Made by a program: the position numbers and the translations under genes
DNA from: Acanthosepion esculentum
Lineage: Eukaryota; Mollusca; Cephalopoda; Sepiida; Sepiidae
Direction: 5' to 3'
Assembly (NCBI GenBank): GCA_964036315.1
Contig: OZ038485.1
Coordinates: 79,070,460 to 79,134,459, forward strand
Length of the DNA: 64,000 nucleotides
Part shown: positions 1 to 12,600 of the stretch, in pieces
How positions within the stretch are numbered: the first letter of the stretch is position 1
How the letters are laid out: the number at the start of each line of letters is the position of its first letter
Notes under the pieces: generated by a model
Databases searched by the model: none
What the model saw: the letters and a program-made list of their open reading frames with translations, nothing else
Told to the model about the DNA's origin: nothing

Positions 1-1560
1 TAAAGCGCTTTTGTTTCTTATTCCATTCTTCTATTTCTATTTAGTTTAATATTAATTATTTGTATTTTCTTCTTAATTTTGACTTTAATCCTTCATTGGA
101 TATTGGAATGAATAAATATGGAATAACGTTTAGATCATTTATGAAGCATCTGATAAATATTCACCCATATTTAAAGCATGTTAACTGATATTTTAGAAGT
201 TTTTCTCATCTTCCTTTTTTTGCTATATAATATACTATAATCATAATTTGAAGTTCTAAAATTATATACACGTGCAATGTACAAGAGAAAATATACCGGA
301 AATCCTCTTTTCAAATGTAATTATTAAAAAAAAAGATTTATAATGTCTCCTTCTGAATCACTTATATACTGTTTGTACACATGTCCAAAAGGACTACTTT
401 TTGTGTGGTATATAAATAAAATGTAATCTATTCAGAAAATTTTAAGTGTCGAGTGAGTATAGCACATCGTAAATTTCTATAATTTCATACATATGTGTAT
501 TTACGATTGGTGAAGTGAATTATCTAAAGTTCCTACGAAGGCTGGATGTGACATAAGGTCTTTTTTTATCTCTGGTGTCTATTGTCATGCATATGCACAT
601 GGGCTAATGTCAAAATATACCCTGTCCCCTAGACCTGTGCCATGTTTGCATCGATTTTATACCGACCGCAGTTGTTCTCCCCTTTGGTACCTAGACATTA
701 CGAATTTAAGCTCAGTTTTAGACTGGTGGAAATATCTCATTACATTATAGTTGAAATGGTTATATTTTGCCGTAGGTCATATGCTAGCAGTTTCTTATTT
801 TGCTTATGGAACTCTCATCCGGCTTCTTACTTTCCAGTCAACGTGATCTTCAAAAAATTAAATGCAATGTTGTTAGAACGCTTTCCCGGTTAAGTGCATG
901 TGGAATGAAAAAACAAAACCCCACACAAATGCCTGAAATAACTGTCCCGCAACTTTTATTTCTGGTGAAAAGTGAATGCAACATAGAAATATTCTTCTGA
1001 AAAAATTGTTTTACCTATTTGACAATTTTTTCAGTATAGTAATTGTCTTGGTTGAGAGATTTCTCCGCTAGTTCCCACGGAAGGAAGGAAGGAGAAATTT
1101 GAATTTGGTACTGCTATGTCCGGCTTCGTCTTTTTCAGCGCGGATTATGTGAGATTTCCTTTGGTACTTATCTGGAAGTGATATTTCTCATCCAGTAACC
1201 ACGGGAGGAACGAGAAGTCTGACGTCAAACTGCAAGGACAGGCTTCGTCTGCAGTAACGCAGTTTGTGCGAAGCCTTTCAAACTGTGCTTGAATGTAGAA
1301 ACCGCTGAATGTGAAAAAGTGCGGGTCTTAATTATAGAGGCCGCTGAAAAAGGAAGATGAAAAAGAGACCGAATATGGCTCCGTCAAGACTTTCTTGAAC
1401 TCTGGGATTTCCGGTTGTACCCTGCTGATTATTTCCGTTGCTACTGAATCGATGAAAATAAGTAAGCCCCTGCATGCTACAATAGCAAGTTTTAGCAACT
1501 GAAATAGTTTCTATATCTTCCCAATAGAAATGAATGCAATAAAGAATTTATTGTGTATGA
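1..1560 (+). repeat. Dispersed repeat, block B, copy 1
   Basis: This stretch recurs with moderate divergence at 51120-52310, 56912-58190 and 60471-61990. Shared landmarks include the word GAATAAATATGGAATAACGT (here near 110), TGTTTGCATCGATTTTA near 643, and the AAAGAGACC segment near 1360. Part of it (about 640-900) reads as the decayed C-terminal coding end of a Jockey/CR1-like LINE, so the block may be the 3' region of a LINE or a composite. No intact gene is seen. The window starts inside the repeat, so its left end is unknown. Confidence 0.75.
640..900 (+). pseudogene. LINE 3' coding remnant (Jockey/CR1-like)
   Basis: The translation carries the words LVPRHYEFKLS and, in a shifted frame, SSGFLLSSQRDLQK. 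These parallel the C-terminal end of the LINE at 52330-55030, which has LVPRLHEFKRATRLASRSH. The same words recur near 8500, 49700, 51600 and 61400, so this is a frequently copied 3' end. Frames are broken, so no product is expected. Confidence 0.6.
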
Positions 1561-1623
1561 TATACTATATTGTGGATGTATACTGATCATATCATATCTG
1601 GATATATATATATATACATATAC

Positions 1624-1702
<79 letters not shown>

Positions 1703-1785
1703 AACTAGGAAAGATGCAGAACTTGTCAGGCGATTTAAAAAATTTCTTGTAGTCATTGCTGCGCACACGCACGCACACACACACT

Positions 1786-1828
<43 letters not shown>

Positions 1829-1990
1829 ACACTGAAGTCAACAGAGAGCGGCGGCGACAATCTGTTTCATGCTTCACATTTTCCAAGCCATGAAGTCCAC
1901 TTTTATAATTATATTTGCATAAGCTCTATTCTGGTATTGTTTACTTTTACCAATAAATATAGTATGCCTTACTATGTTTTTTATCATACA
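1560..1990 (+). repeat. Dispersed repeat, block A, copy 1, with two (TA)n tracts
   Basis: The order is ACTAGGAAAGATGCAGAACT near 1706, a short CA run, a second (TA)n ending near 1827, then a segment containing GGCGGCGACAATCTGTTTCA (1849-1868). The same order recurs at 50860-51120, 55845-56050 and 60040-60470. On the minus strand the last segment reads ATGAAACAGATTGTCGCC, the 3' half of the hammerhead-like sequence seen complete at 16266-16319. Confidence 0.7.
1602..1700. repeat. (TA)n microsatellite
   Basis: About 100 bases of nearly pure TA with a few C interruptions at the left end. The tyrosine/isoleucine-rich open frames it produces on both strands are artefacts of the dinucleotide. Confidence 0.95.
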
Positions 1991-3203
1991 TAAATACAGA
2001 ATGAAAATAATGGTTAAAAAATGAGAATAAATAATAGTAACTGTAGGAATCCCATAAATTATCTATTGAATAATAAGTGTCTTACAGAATTTATAGCTTA
2101 CCAGTGTACTATTTCATCTATTGAAAATCCAATAACAAAAAAATTATATTGGTAATTCTAAAAATGATTTTAAATTAAGATGGCACCAGCAGATATCTTC
2201 CATCAAAAACAATGAGTATCGTAACCAAACATCCCTATGAAAATATTTTTGGTATTTAAAAGAAACAAATAAAACCCACACAATAAAATAGAAATTATTT
2301 CAAAAACGATTACTTGTCGGTCTTTAAATGACCCATGTCTTTGTGCCTACATGAAAAGTTATATATTATTTGTTTAAAATAAAGATATATTAAATCAACG
2401 AAGAGAAATAATTCAAATATAATTAATAAAACTTTCATAATTATATATCTATCATTTGATTATAAATAATCAATATTATTATTTATATTTTTTATTTTTT
2501 TATTTATATTTATCAATATCAATTATTATTATGATTACAAATAAAAAGTGTGTACTTAATTACTAAATTTTAATTTTAACAATGCCATGTCTAATGTACC
2601 ATTAAATATAATAAATATAGCAGTTTAGATCTTTATAATTAAAAATATAAATATATAAAATATGATTTAATCATATTTGAAGCCACTTTAAGACAACCCC
2701 AATGCATCTGAAAAAGAAAAATGCCAAAATTAAACCGTGGTTCGATACAAATAACCCCTTGTATTTTAATGTATATTTATATAAGTTCCAAAAAAGGTAG
2801 ACAGGATCACACGTCCCATCCAGTAAAGCCCGTATCGGCAAGCAGAAATTACACAACCACACTAAACATTTAACCTACATTTTTCACTTTTCCATCTTAG
2901 ATTTGACCTGTTTCCTGATTCGTCAAAAAGACAACACCCATTTAAAATTTTGAAATTTCATTCACCCACCAATTTAAACTCTTAAATATAATACTGCTTT
3001 GCTTAAGAAGTAAATAATTTTTTTCTGAAGTTATTCAACATCGCTTGAAAAGTGAACAAATATTTTAATTTTTAGTTCTGAACATAGTAGTTTCTGTGTC
3101 GCGATGAAAACATTTTAAATAATAATATTATAATATTATCGGGCACTTTTAAAAATATAAATGCTAAATCACTGAGGATTAATAATCTGATTGTTCTCGC
3201 ACC

Positions 3204-3208
<5 letters not shown>
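1991..3208. other. AT-rich DNA without recognised features
   Basis: Very AT-rich, with short mirror-like TTTATTATTTATA stretches around 2455-2540. I see no coding signature, RNA gene or recognisable mobile element. Confidence 0.6.

Positions 3209-3292
<84 letters not shown>
3209..3292. repeat. (CT)n followed by (AT)n
   Basis: About 35 bases of CT run directly into about 49 bases of AT. The following sequence, starting near 3293, is a block B start, the same junction seen at 56912, 59808 and 60471. Confidence 0.95.
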
Positions 3293-3294
<2 letters not shown>

Positions 3295-3525
3295 CTAAGT
3301 CGGTAATTGCTTTTAAATGTATTCATCCGTGAAGGTTAAATTTAAGAAGGTTATGTAAGTTTTTGTAGTACGTTTGAGTTCGAGCGAAAAATGGGTCCAT
3401 TGTATTAACGTCAACTGAGATTCTTTCTCTTTTGCACACACATTGTAAAACAGCAACACTCCATTACAAGTAAAGAGCATAAAGAATTTATTGTGTATGA
3501 CGCATTATACTGATCACATCAGGTT
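3293..3525 (+). repeat. Partial block B/A repeat copy
   Basis: Starts after (AT)n with GACTAAGTCGGTAATTGCTT and contains CATCCGTGAAGGTTAAATTT, also present at 56945, 59840 and 60505. It then jumps to AAAGAATTTATTGTGTATGA (3481-3500), which belongs to the end of another copy (1541-1560). This is an internally deleted member. Confidence 0.7.
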
Positions 3526-3699
3526 GAAAATAATGCGTATGTAGCTGTTAAGCTCATTGGTAGCCAATGCGAAAAAATCATGTTATGTATGTTTGCCAAA
3601 ATCAACAGTTAGTGTTCTTTTTAACTTGAACTAGATGCACTAAATTATTCATATTAAACTATTAATTATAAGCATAAGCTAGGAAAAGATATAAGAATA

Positions 3700-4150
3700 A
3701 TTTAGTGAATGTCTTATTTTTCGATTGGCTCTTTGGGTCCGCCTCAGAGACTGGGTGTTGGAGTCAGAATGTTGACTGGAATCCTGGTGTGGAGCGACAC
3801 ACGCCTTGGGTGTGGCAGGACTTTCATTACCTCTCCAGGAGAGGTGTTACTTTGGGCAGAGTGTGTTAACGACAATTCAACCGGGTACAGAAGATTGACT
3901 GAATGGGTCTGATTCGTTTCATCAGTTTCTTAATCTTCACAGATCGAACTTTATTGTCATCACCAGTAATGAGCTTCAGAATTCTACCCAGAAGCAAAAT
4001 GGTCTGGTTTTGGTAGCCGTTTTAACTAGAACCACATCATTAACTTTGAATCCGCTGTTGAAGTTGACCTCATGTAAATCTCCGTGAAGCTCCCTCAGAC
4101 TCAGCAAGTATTCTAACATGTTTCCATAAGATTTATGCTCGGGTAGTTTG
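3700..4150 (-). pseudogene. BEL/Pao-type pol C-terminal remnant
   Basis: On the minus strand the reading begins near 4140 with YLLSLRELH, followed by FKVNDVVLVK and, after a +1 shift, LLLGRILKLITGDD then VRSVKIKK and RIRPIQS. This order (YL..LRE.H, GD.V.....PR..W..GRI...I.G.D...R) is the domain that follows integrase in BEL/Pao retrotransposons (DUF5641). At least one frameshift and several stops make it non-functional. The rest of the element is not recognisable to the right, so it is probably truncated. Confidence 0.65.
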
Positions 4151-4194
4151 CTTTATTTAGTTAAGGGGTATCTATAGTCATAAGCGAATAATTA

Positions 4195-5275
4195 ATGATA
4201 TATTGTACCGGACACCTGGAGGGGCGCGATATAACATGGCGTGTGCGCCCCAATAAGAGATAGATTCACAAGAGGCCCACTAAAAAGAAAACACGCGAAT
4301 CTGACAGGTCAACAAATGGACAACACATGACAAACTTAAAATTGATACAAATTTTATTTACATCATCTACAAAAGTCTGTGTTTGGATTAATTAAAGATC
4401 ATAAGAAACAATGTATCAAGTAATGGGGGCAGAATTAAGTAAATTGAGGAATACTAATCGGCTAGAAGACCTAGATGAAACAACTGTGACTAAATGTTAA
4501 AAGAAGAGTTCATGCAAGTTGGCATGTAAGTTCACAGTTCCAGAGTTTAGTTCACATGTCCGGAGAAATTGTTGAAATGTTGCTGGTTAAGTCCAGTGGT
4601 GAACCTTCCGTAATATTTTAACAGAAGTGTCCGGAGTATGTTGGTTAAAGTCTGGACGATATGCATAGAGCAATTTCTTAAACCAAGTGTCTTAGGTTGA
4701 CAGGAAACCCCGGGAAGCTGACAGTTGAAGCTAGGCTGAAATAACTGTACTGTGGCTGTTGTAAGCAGGTCTATTAACGCCAATCAACCAGGTGAGATAG
4801 GCTGAGATAGAGATGCCTGAAGTAGGGACCATGGAGTAGCCGGAAGTTCATGTCTGTTGGAAGCAGGTCCATTAACGCCGATCAATCAGGTGAGTTAGGT
4901 TGAGATAAAGATGCTGGAAGATAAGGTTCCGTGGTAGCCGGAAGTAATAAGGGCCAGGAATCCCGGAAGTAAGAGTCTGTAGTAGCTCGAACTAATAAAG
5001 GCCAGGAGGGCTGGAAGTAAGAGTGGGTGGGAAAGCCCAACTACCGTCCAGTTGGCAGAACAAAAATAAATAGACACGTAACTCAGTACATAACCCATCC
5101 AGGCCCCATGGTCACAAAGACCCGGGTGCCTGCAATCGCCTCCTCCTTCGTCCTTCTCTCTGGCGAGAATTTGCCGGGATATATGATAAGGGAGTATAAT
5201 AACATTAACTGGGCCTGCCATTGCACTCAAAATTAAAATAAATCCGAAGTTGCCACGGAGTATAAAACATATCAA
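4195..5275. repeat. Moderately GC-rich unclassified repeat with internal tandem copies
   Basis: Less AT-rich than its surroundings. It opens with a 7-bp hairpin (GGGGCGC at 4221, GCGCCCC at 4245). Two ~98-bp units start with GCAGGTC at 4765 and 4863 and share TTAACGCC, CAATCA/GATCAATCAGGTGAG and GTAGCCGGAAGT. A further shorter repeat (GGCCAGGA..CGGAAGTAAGAG / GGCCAGGA..CTGGAAGTAAGAG) lies at about 4945-5025. An LTR or leader of a retroelement is possible, but no terminal pair is visible. Confidence 0.5.
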
Positions 5276-6155
5276 GATGTTCCCGAAAAGTATTCAGACT
5301 AAGTTCGTAATAATGAAACAACTAAAAAGACATTAGGTTTATTATAAATCTAAATGAATTTTTTATATTAAATTGAAGGGAGTAGGGCAACTCAATGAAG
5401 AAAAGGTCAAGGTCATGAAGATATATGATGTCTGCCTCCTGAACGGAGTAATGAAGTGCTACGATAAGGTCTTATTTTGGTAGTTGTTCGCCCCTCAAAT
5501 TTAAACACGTGTTTATGAAGTATCCAAATGTAGTCTCCAAACATGTACAGGGGACATCTATCTGATCTATGATCCCTTTTTCTTCGGCCTTGTTAAAAAC
5601 AGAGTAATTTTCATACAGATTCTTCTGCTTTTATTTTTCTACAACTCCATTCTGTACATTAAGGGCTACAGCATAGTTTGAAGAGATACAGTTAGTTTTT
5701 CCTCCTCGCAAAGCAACTTTATATAAGAATAATCTTCTATAGCTTTTTAAAAGTATTCAATTATTTTTTTCATGATAACTAACAGGGTCAGTTGATATTT
5801 TACTTAAATATAAAAGCTTCACATACTTTAATTTTTCAAAGAGGTTTTTCTCTTCTGCAGGGTTAAGTTATAATTAACGAGCTTTATTTGTAGAGATTTC
5901 TTCATCACTGTGTGTATTCACTAAGACATACCTAGATTTTTTTAAAATTATGCCACTTGGTCATCGGAAATTCTGCTTGATAATTTGAGCATGACGACAC
6001 AGGAAATACCGTACACTTTTTTCATATTTCAATAACAAACTGCCTCCTAAATGGATCAAATATTTTTGGCAAACAGAAATTAACCTCATACAGTTTTAGT
6101 ATTAATTCAATTTCCATCCTTCCCTATGAATTGCCATATCCAATGAAGAGAATCG
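5276..6155. other. No recognised feature
   Basis: AT-rich sequence with no coding run, RNA gene or terminal repeat that I can support. Confidence 0.5.
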
Positions 6156-6545
6156 TATAATCTTATCGTATATTAGGTATCTTATTGCATAATCTTATAT
6201 CTTATCCTATCTTATATCTTATCGGATAATCTTATATCATATTTTATAATCATATCTTATCTCATCGTACAATCTCATAACTTATCGTTTCATTTTATAT
6301 CTTATCACATCTAATAATCTTATATTTTATCTTATCGTATTATCTTATATCTTATTATATCGTATAATCTCATATCGTACTTTATCGTATAATCTTATAT
6401 TTCATATAAACCTATCATATATCTTATCGTATATTACTATCTTACATTTTATCGTACAATCCCAACTTTTTTATCGTATAATCTTATATATTCTCATAAC
6501 AAAAAAAAACCTATAATATCTTATAATCTCATACCTTTTCCTGAC
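6156..6545. repeat. Degenerate ATCTTATCGTATA minisatellite
   Basis: About 25 imperfect iterations built from AATCTTATAT, CTTATCGTAT and close variants. Unit length drifts between roughly 10 and 18 bases, so this looks like an old array with slippage and point decay. Confidence 0.85.
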
Positions 6546-6852
6546 TTATATCTTCAAATACAACATTCACCGAGGTTCTAAATCCACCACATTCCTCAGA
6601 TCTCGCTTCTTGCTACGTTTTCTCTGTAAAAATCAAATCCTATTTGAAAAGAACAACATTTCAAGACGTCGAGAAAATTCAAGCGAATGCGTTCAGTCAT
6701 CTCTTTGCTATAAAAAAAAAGAAGATTCCAAGGAATGCTCCCATCAATGGGAACGACGCTGGATAAAGTGTGTGGTAAACGATCTATTGGTATGTCTAAT
6801 TGATATATGTTTTCTTATGGCACCAATCCAGATATTTATTCATCAAACCTCG

Positions 6853-6965
6853 TATGTATGTATGTATGTATGTATGTATGTATGTATGTATGTATGTATG
6901 TATGTATCTATCTATCTATTTATATATCTATCTATTTATATATCTATCTATCTATTTATCTATCT
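6853..6965. repeat. (TATG)n then (TATC)n compound microsatellite
   Basis: About 13 TATG units pass into TATC/TATT units through a single-base change of unit. Its frames read as MYVC and SIYL repeats and are not coding. Confidence 0.95.
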
Positions 6966-7119
6966 GCTGATTATCTCTGTGATCACATTTGAATTGATTG
7001 ATTCGTTTTCTACTTCTCATCAACCAATTTCAGATTATTTAAATCCAGAAAATATTCTAGATTGTCAGAATTTAACAAAAAGTAATGATTTAGTGATAGA
7101 AGTCATATTAATTAACCCA

Positions 7120-7400
7120 TAACTGGGTGAGAAGAGGTGGACTCATACATTTTCCCCAGAATATTTACGCGTAAGTGAATATAACGAACCCAACTGGCAT
7201 AAAAAGTCGGTTCTCCGTTTAAAAATTACGAGTCATTATCCATTGCACCAACGCTACATCCAAGCTTACAGCACCTGGTATTTTACAAGCTGTCACTCAT
7301 CTAGGTACTGACCAAGATAGACGCTGCTTAAATTGGGTCATCGTACGTGAACCGGTGTTTAAACGTGATGTCACCGTAAGCTCACACTTGAAGGTATTCA
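7120..7400 (-). mobile_element. tRNA-derived SINE, copy 1
   Basis: On the minus strand the segment contains TGGTGCAATGG, a perfect fit to the RNA polymerase III box A consensus TRGYNNANNNG, followed by a D-loop-like GATAATGACTCG. A weak box-B-like GTTGGGTTCGTTATATTC lies about 45 bases on. About 230 bases match 48250-48500 in the same orientation (shared words CATCGTACGTGAACCGGTGT and CATCCAAGCTTACA), which shows it is dispersed. Related to a tRNA, possibly Arg; I could not assign a family. Confidence 0.65.
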
Positions 7401-7988
7401 GAATTCGAAATGTTACCTGATAAAAGAAACATTTTTAAAAGGATCAAATATGAATTCTGAACGATGAAAACTTTGACTTTGTTAAAGACGACCATCTCTT
7501 TCAAATGGTCTAGAAATTGAAATTGCTTTTATCTCTGCTCAGGAAATAGAAACTTGAAATCAGAAAAAATAGCTGGAATTCTGGAACACAGATTACGAGC
7601 CCAGAGTATTTACCACACACATAATATATTAAAAACAAGAAGGCAAGAGAAACAGGGGAAAATATACGATTATTCTGCTTGACGTATTTGATTTTGGGGA
7701 AGGCAAAACAAGGACAAAGTTGGATGAGCAAAGAGTTAAAGGTTACCGAGAACATCAAATGACAGGGAGTTGTGGTTAATCATTATCGAGCAGGCCCTAA
7801 ACAACATGGCGCATAAAATATCCCATATGCCTATACAAGATTGCATACGAGTCTGTTTTAAATTTCATAGCTTGAAACGCAGATTTGCGTTGAAATGTAA
7901 AATGAAATTTTCCCAATCTATAATTACCCATCTGAATTAAGTACAATAAAATAGATATTCGTTGTGTAACACCGTACTTTTTGGACTA
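7401..7988. other. No recognised feature
   Basis: AT-rich, no supported gene or element. Confidence 0.5.
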
Positions 7989-7989
7989 A

Positions 7990-7990
<1 letters not shown>

Positions 7991-8035
<45 letters not shown>

Positions 8036-8036
8036 A
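7991..8036. repeat. (TCTA)n microsatellite
   Basis: About eleven uninterrupted TCTA units. Confidence 0.95.
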
Positions 8037-8394
8037 TATGAAAAAGGACTTGATACCAGAGAACATAAACACGGATCTGAAAAGCAGGAAGATATTATTT
8101 CATTTTTTTCACTAAAGGAATCCTTTTCAGACAACTCTTTTTCAAAGATAACTGTTGGCATAAATCTGACGAAAGAAGGGAAAATATTCGCAATCAAAAA
8201 ATATGTTAAATTAGGAACACATTTAAAACAATTAAATAGTAAATAATTTATAAATAAATTAAATGATAAACACTTCCAACTGGGTGTAAAAGGGAAAGAT
8301 TCTGACATATGACCCTCCAAACAAACATAGAGCGCTTCAGCTTTCAGCTTGAAGAGATCCGGTTGATTTAACTTAATATACAGCTTCAAGAACA

Positions 8395-8494
<100 letters not shown>

Positions 8495-8499
8495 CACTC

Positions 8500-8800
8500 T
8501 GTCTTTTCTGTAAATATTTTCATGGCAACTGCACTGACGAGCTTTTTTCCTGGTGCCTCGACTACGTGAATTTAAGCTTGCTGCTCGATTGTCATCTATA
8601 TCACACCTGAAATTGTTGAAATGTCTAAATGAAACCGCCACTTCTATTCGAACAGTTTCTTTTCTCGCATATCCCGTCTGATATACTTCCTTCCTTTTAC
8701 TTGCTTCATGGTAACTACAATTTTCAAAAAAGCAAATGTGCTATAATCTGCTCAGATAGGTTATATCTCTCTGAGTCTTCTCACCGTGACTTCATTAGAA
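8500..8800 (+). pseudogene. LINE 3' coding remnant
   Basis: Frames read [17 protein letters not shown] followed by [12 protein letters not shown], matching the YFHGNCSDELLSLVPRLHEFK region of the LINE at 52330-55030 after decay. The copy near 49707 shares the same junction, (TA)n then CTTT..AAATATTTTCAT.G, so it is the same truncation class. Confidence 0.5.
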
Positions 8801-8819
8801 ATCCTCCAGACTGACTCCA

Positions 8820-10605
8820 ACTGACTGGTATTTACCTAGTCTCCCCATTGAGACGAGATGTGAGACAAGGTCGAATTCACTGTTGGGAACCCGGGCGTTT
8901 ACACAGGGACACTGGTCAAAATTTACCCAGTCACCGCAAAAGCGGGGTCGGGTACAGTACTTCTATCCGAAGTTAAAGGCGACGACATATGTATTGTCAT
9001 TAGCAAGCCAGACAGCGAACAACCCGTCTCCAACTGATTTTCTCAGCCAATTTCTCTATCTGAAGAAAGAACCCCGAATGAGTCAACCTCCGCCCGAAGA
9101 CAGAGGTCAGGTCACCTACTGCCCGAAGATCTTGTCTTGTCGCGAGCGGACTGCCTGACTCTGGCGAGCTGATATTTACCGGTCGCCCCACTGCGGACTA
9201 GGTTCGACACATATTTTCCTGTGGGTTACCCGAGCGTTTCAAACCTGGTCACTGGTCAAAATTTACACTTTCCCAGCAAAAGCGGGCTCGGATAAAGTAC
9301 TGTTCTGTTTTTCTCAGCCGACTCTATTCGAAGATAGTGCCCCTACAGAGCCACCCTCTGCTCGAAGATACAGGTCTTGTCAGTAGCAAGCCAGACAGTG
9401 AACTGCCAGACTCCAACTTGTCGGTTTTTTTTCCGTTGAGACACACTCACAACTGAGTTATCCTCCGCCCGAAGGCGGACAGTGAACTTGTCTTATCGCG
9501 AGCCAGAAAGCGGACTAATTGACTCTTGTTAGATTGTACTTACCGTTCGTCCGACTGCAGACTAGACGAGATACAAGATCAAGCTTACTGTGGGGAACTC
9601 GAAAGTTTTTACTCGGGTCACTGGTTAAAATTTACCGAATCCTCGTAAAAGCGATCTCGGTTACAGCACTTATCCTTTTTTTCTCAGACAAATCTCTTTC
9701 CGAAGACAGAGCACCGACTGAGTCACCCTCTGCTAGAAGACAGGAATCTTGTCAGTCGTAAGCCAAATAGCGACCTGCCTGACTCCAAATTGTCTATTTT
9801 TCTCAGCCGTGTCTCTATCTGAAGACAGAGCCTCGATTTAGTCATACCCCATCCCAAGAAGTAGGTCTTGTCAATCCTAGGCCAAAGACAGATGTCTTCT
9901 GTTGCGACGAGTACTTACCACCAGACAGGATGTCACACAAAGCCTGTTTTCATGTGGGTGCACTCCGAGCTCCTAGTCCCGCATTTACTGGGGTCACATT
10001 TGTCTACCTCTCCAGACGGAACTCTGCCCTTTAGCATAGCCTCGTCTGGGTTTCTCTCTGCCCGAAGACAGAAAGTTCGACAAGTCAGCTGTGCGTCAAG
10101 CAACGGACTGCCTGACTATGGCGAGCTGGTATTTACCAAACAAGGCAGGATGTGGCAGAAGGCCGTTTTGTGTGTAGGGCGAATCCGAACCTGTAGGCTC
10201 GGGCAAAAATTCCCCGTAGACCCCGAATACACGTGGTCGAGTTTGTCTACATCCCCAGACGAAACTGCCCTTTGGCATAGTCTCGTATGGGTTTCCCTTT
10301 GCCCGAACGCATAGATTTCGACAAATCAGTAGCGAGCCAGACAGCGGACAGTGGCGAGCTGGTATTTACCAACCTTCCCACTAGGCAGGATGTGACAAAA
10401 GGCCGATTTTTATGTGAGGTGATTCCAATTCCGGAGCAAAACTTCCCCATATACCCCACATACTCCGGATCGGTTTTGTCTACCTCCTCAGACGAAACTC
10501 TGACCTTTCGCATAGCCTCGTCTGGGTTTCTCGCTGGCCGAAGACAGAAAGTTTGAAAAGTCAACCGCGTGCCAAGCAACGGACTGCCTGACAATGGTGA
10601 GCTTC
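8820..10605. repeat. GC-rich compound tandem array (~340-370 bp and ~233-245 bp units)
   Basis: Roughly half GC in an otherwise AT-rich window. One unit type is anchored by CACTGGTCAAAATTTAC at 8910 and 9250 and a variant at 9619. A second is anchored by GGCGAGCTGGTATTTACC at 10120 and 10353, a variant at 9163, and a decayed end near 10595. Units share CCGAAGACAGA, GCGAGCCAGACAGCGGAC and TTTCTCAG. Units differ by many substitutions, so it is old. Open frames across it are not conserved between units. It lies next to the 3' side of the minus-strand Ty3/gypsy remnant at 10860, so it could be derived from an LTR or untranslated region. Confidence 0.8.
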
Positions 10606-10859
10606 TACTGAATCACTTTTTGTTCTTTACTTAAGGCGTCTTGCTTAGTTCATTTGTATTACCGGAGTGTCTTACTTACTCTACAACATCCCCCTTTTTC
10701 GATTTGCTTTTTTTCCTTAGTAAATATTTTATTTTATTGACCCCCACTTTTTATTCACCCCGACACTTTCTGGTGAGCTTGCCACTTACTAAACTTTGTA
10801 TTTCTTTCATTTTGGGACAACCTCTAGTTTTTTAGTACGTTTCCCTTTTCTGGTAAACA

Positions 10860-12600
10860 TACTGGTATGTTCAACGAATTCTTGGGGTGCTGCTACGTCA
10901 AAAATATACTGTAATTGCATAGGTTCTTCCTTTCTTTAGTAAACGTTTCTTTTAACTGATTCCAATGCCTTTTGTTGTCCCATTTTCTCCTTTTACCATA
11001 TATCGTTTTTCCAATTCGTGACCTTATTACGCCGTCTTCATACATTTAGTTCCCATTTTTATAAACACTGAAAAGCATTTTTTCGACAATTTTGAAAAAT
11101 TTGGTATCGTTTTGCTATCCGTTCTTATTCTTGTTTGACCTGGTAACAACTTGTCGAACACCGATTTAATTTTTCTTGTGAACATCAATTCTGCCCGTCG
11201 GTGTAATTGGATTTGGATTTATCCAGTATATTCTAAAGAATTTTAGCAGTGCCTCTTCGCTCACTTTTTCATTATTTGTTTTTTTTTCAAAGCTCTCTTG
11301 AAAGTACCACAAACCGTTCAGCTTCTCCGTTTGACCTTAGATGATACGGCAAATATGTTCAATCAAAAACATTTTAGAAAATTCTTTAATTTCGTAAGCA
11401 ATGAATTCTGTATCATTATCCGAAAATGTGGCATCTGGAATGCCATAACTTGAAAACAATTTATGTAAAAAATCCACTGTAAGCGTTCACTTACAAATTT
11501 CAGGCCAGTTATTAAAGTTATCCTCTATCGCAAGATAATGCGATTGTTTATTGAACCTGCGAAATCTATGTGCACTCTTGACCACGGAATATCTGGCTTT
11601 GGCTAATTTCGAAGTAGGTGATTTTGCTGCCAGAGCACGACCTCTGCAGGCTTTTATTAATTTTTCAATGTCTTGATCTATTTTGGTGCAGTACACATAG
11701 CTTCTCATAAGAGATTTCCTCATTGAATTTCCCGGATCTCCACTATGAAATAAATTTAATATCCGCTTTTGTAATATGATAGGTATTACTAGTCTTTGTG
11801 CAAATATCAGTACTCCCTAACATATCGAGTAGGCGTTCAAGTCTGGATTTCCTTCCTAAATCCTCTATGTTTCTTACTTTTTAGTAATTTTTTATTTTCG
11901 AAATGAACATGTCATTTTGCTTTTATATTTATTTCTTCCTGGGTAACTGGTAGTTCACGTACTACATTCAATAATATATTTTTAATTTTTATTTCACGTT
12001 TTAATGTTGCAATAACTTTGACCTCAAACGGTTCAGTATTTTTGGTATTGATTTTGATAAATTATCAGCATGTCCGAATTTTTATTCCATCCTGAAAGCG
12101 TAATTTCATAAGATAGTACCCCAGCGTTATAATCAAGTCGCAGTATGCGAGAGAATTCCTTTTTTCTAACTAATAGACGTCGGTGGTCTGTCAGGAAAAG
12201 AAAACTTTTTCCATGTATAAATTTGCGAAATTTTTCACTGCAAATGGTTTTGCTAACGCCTCTTTTTCGATCTGGCTGTAGTTTTTTCTACCGGTATTAG
12301 AGAACGCGAAGCATGTGTGACGGCCTTCATGTTATTTATGTAGAATTACTGACCCTACACCATAGTCACTAGCGCCTTAAGCCAATAGAATTTCGGCTTT
12401 TGGATGGTAGTGCACTAATGGTAAGTCTGAAGTTAGTATTTTTATCAGTATAGTTCCACTTAACGCCTTGTTTTAAGCAAATTGTTTATTGAAGTTCTCA
12501 GATTCTGCATATTAGGTATATAGATTTGATAACATTGGTCAACACTAAATTTATTGTTGAAATTTTTAGCTGATTTAAGACAATTTTGATGTTCTGAATC
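10860..12600 (-). pseudogene. Ty3/gypsy pol remnant: RNase H and integrase
   Basis: Reading right to left, the minus strand shows a reverse-transcriptase thumb/RNase H stretch (LVHYHPKAEILLA, then ACFAFSNTGRKNYSQIEKEAL) and an integrase zinc-binding segment (RKSLMRSYVYCTKIDQDIEKLI..C.GRALAAK). A central integrase stretch and the 3'-terminal segment around 11140-11220 parallel the copy at 43535-48174. Many stops and shifts. The reverse transcriptase that should follow to the right is missing; protease and gag resume at 14190. Confidence 0.8.

Noticed and set aside
4895..5275. 126-codon minus-strand open frame
   Set aside because: Lies in imperfectly duplicated repeat sequence; its composition mirrors the tandem units and no domain is visible.
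6156..6545. Possible CRISPR-like or regulatory repeat array
   Set aside because: Repeats have no constant spacers and drift in length; the context is eukaryotic. A degenerate minisatellite explains it.
7120..7400. Functional tRNA gene on the minus strand
   Set aside because: Box A is good, but acceptor and T-arms do not fold and a diverged copy exists at 48240; a SINE fits better.
8820..10605. Several GC-rich open frames of 60-148 codons
   Set aside because: Frames are not preserved between tandem units; stops fall at different places in each unit.
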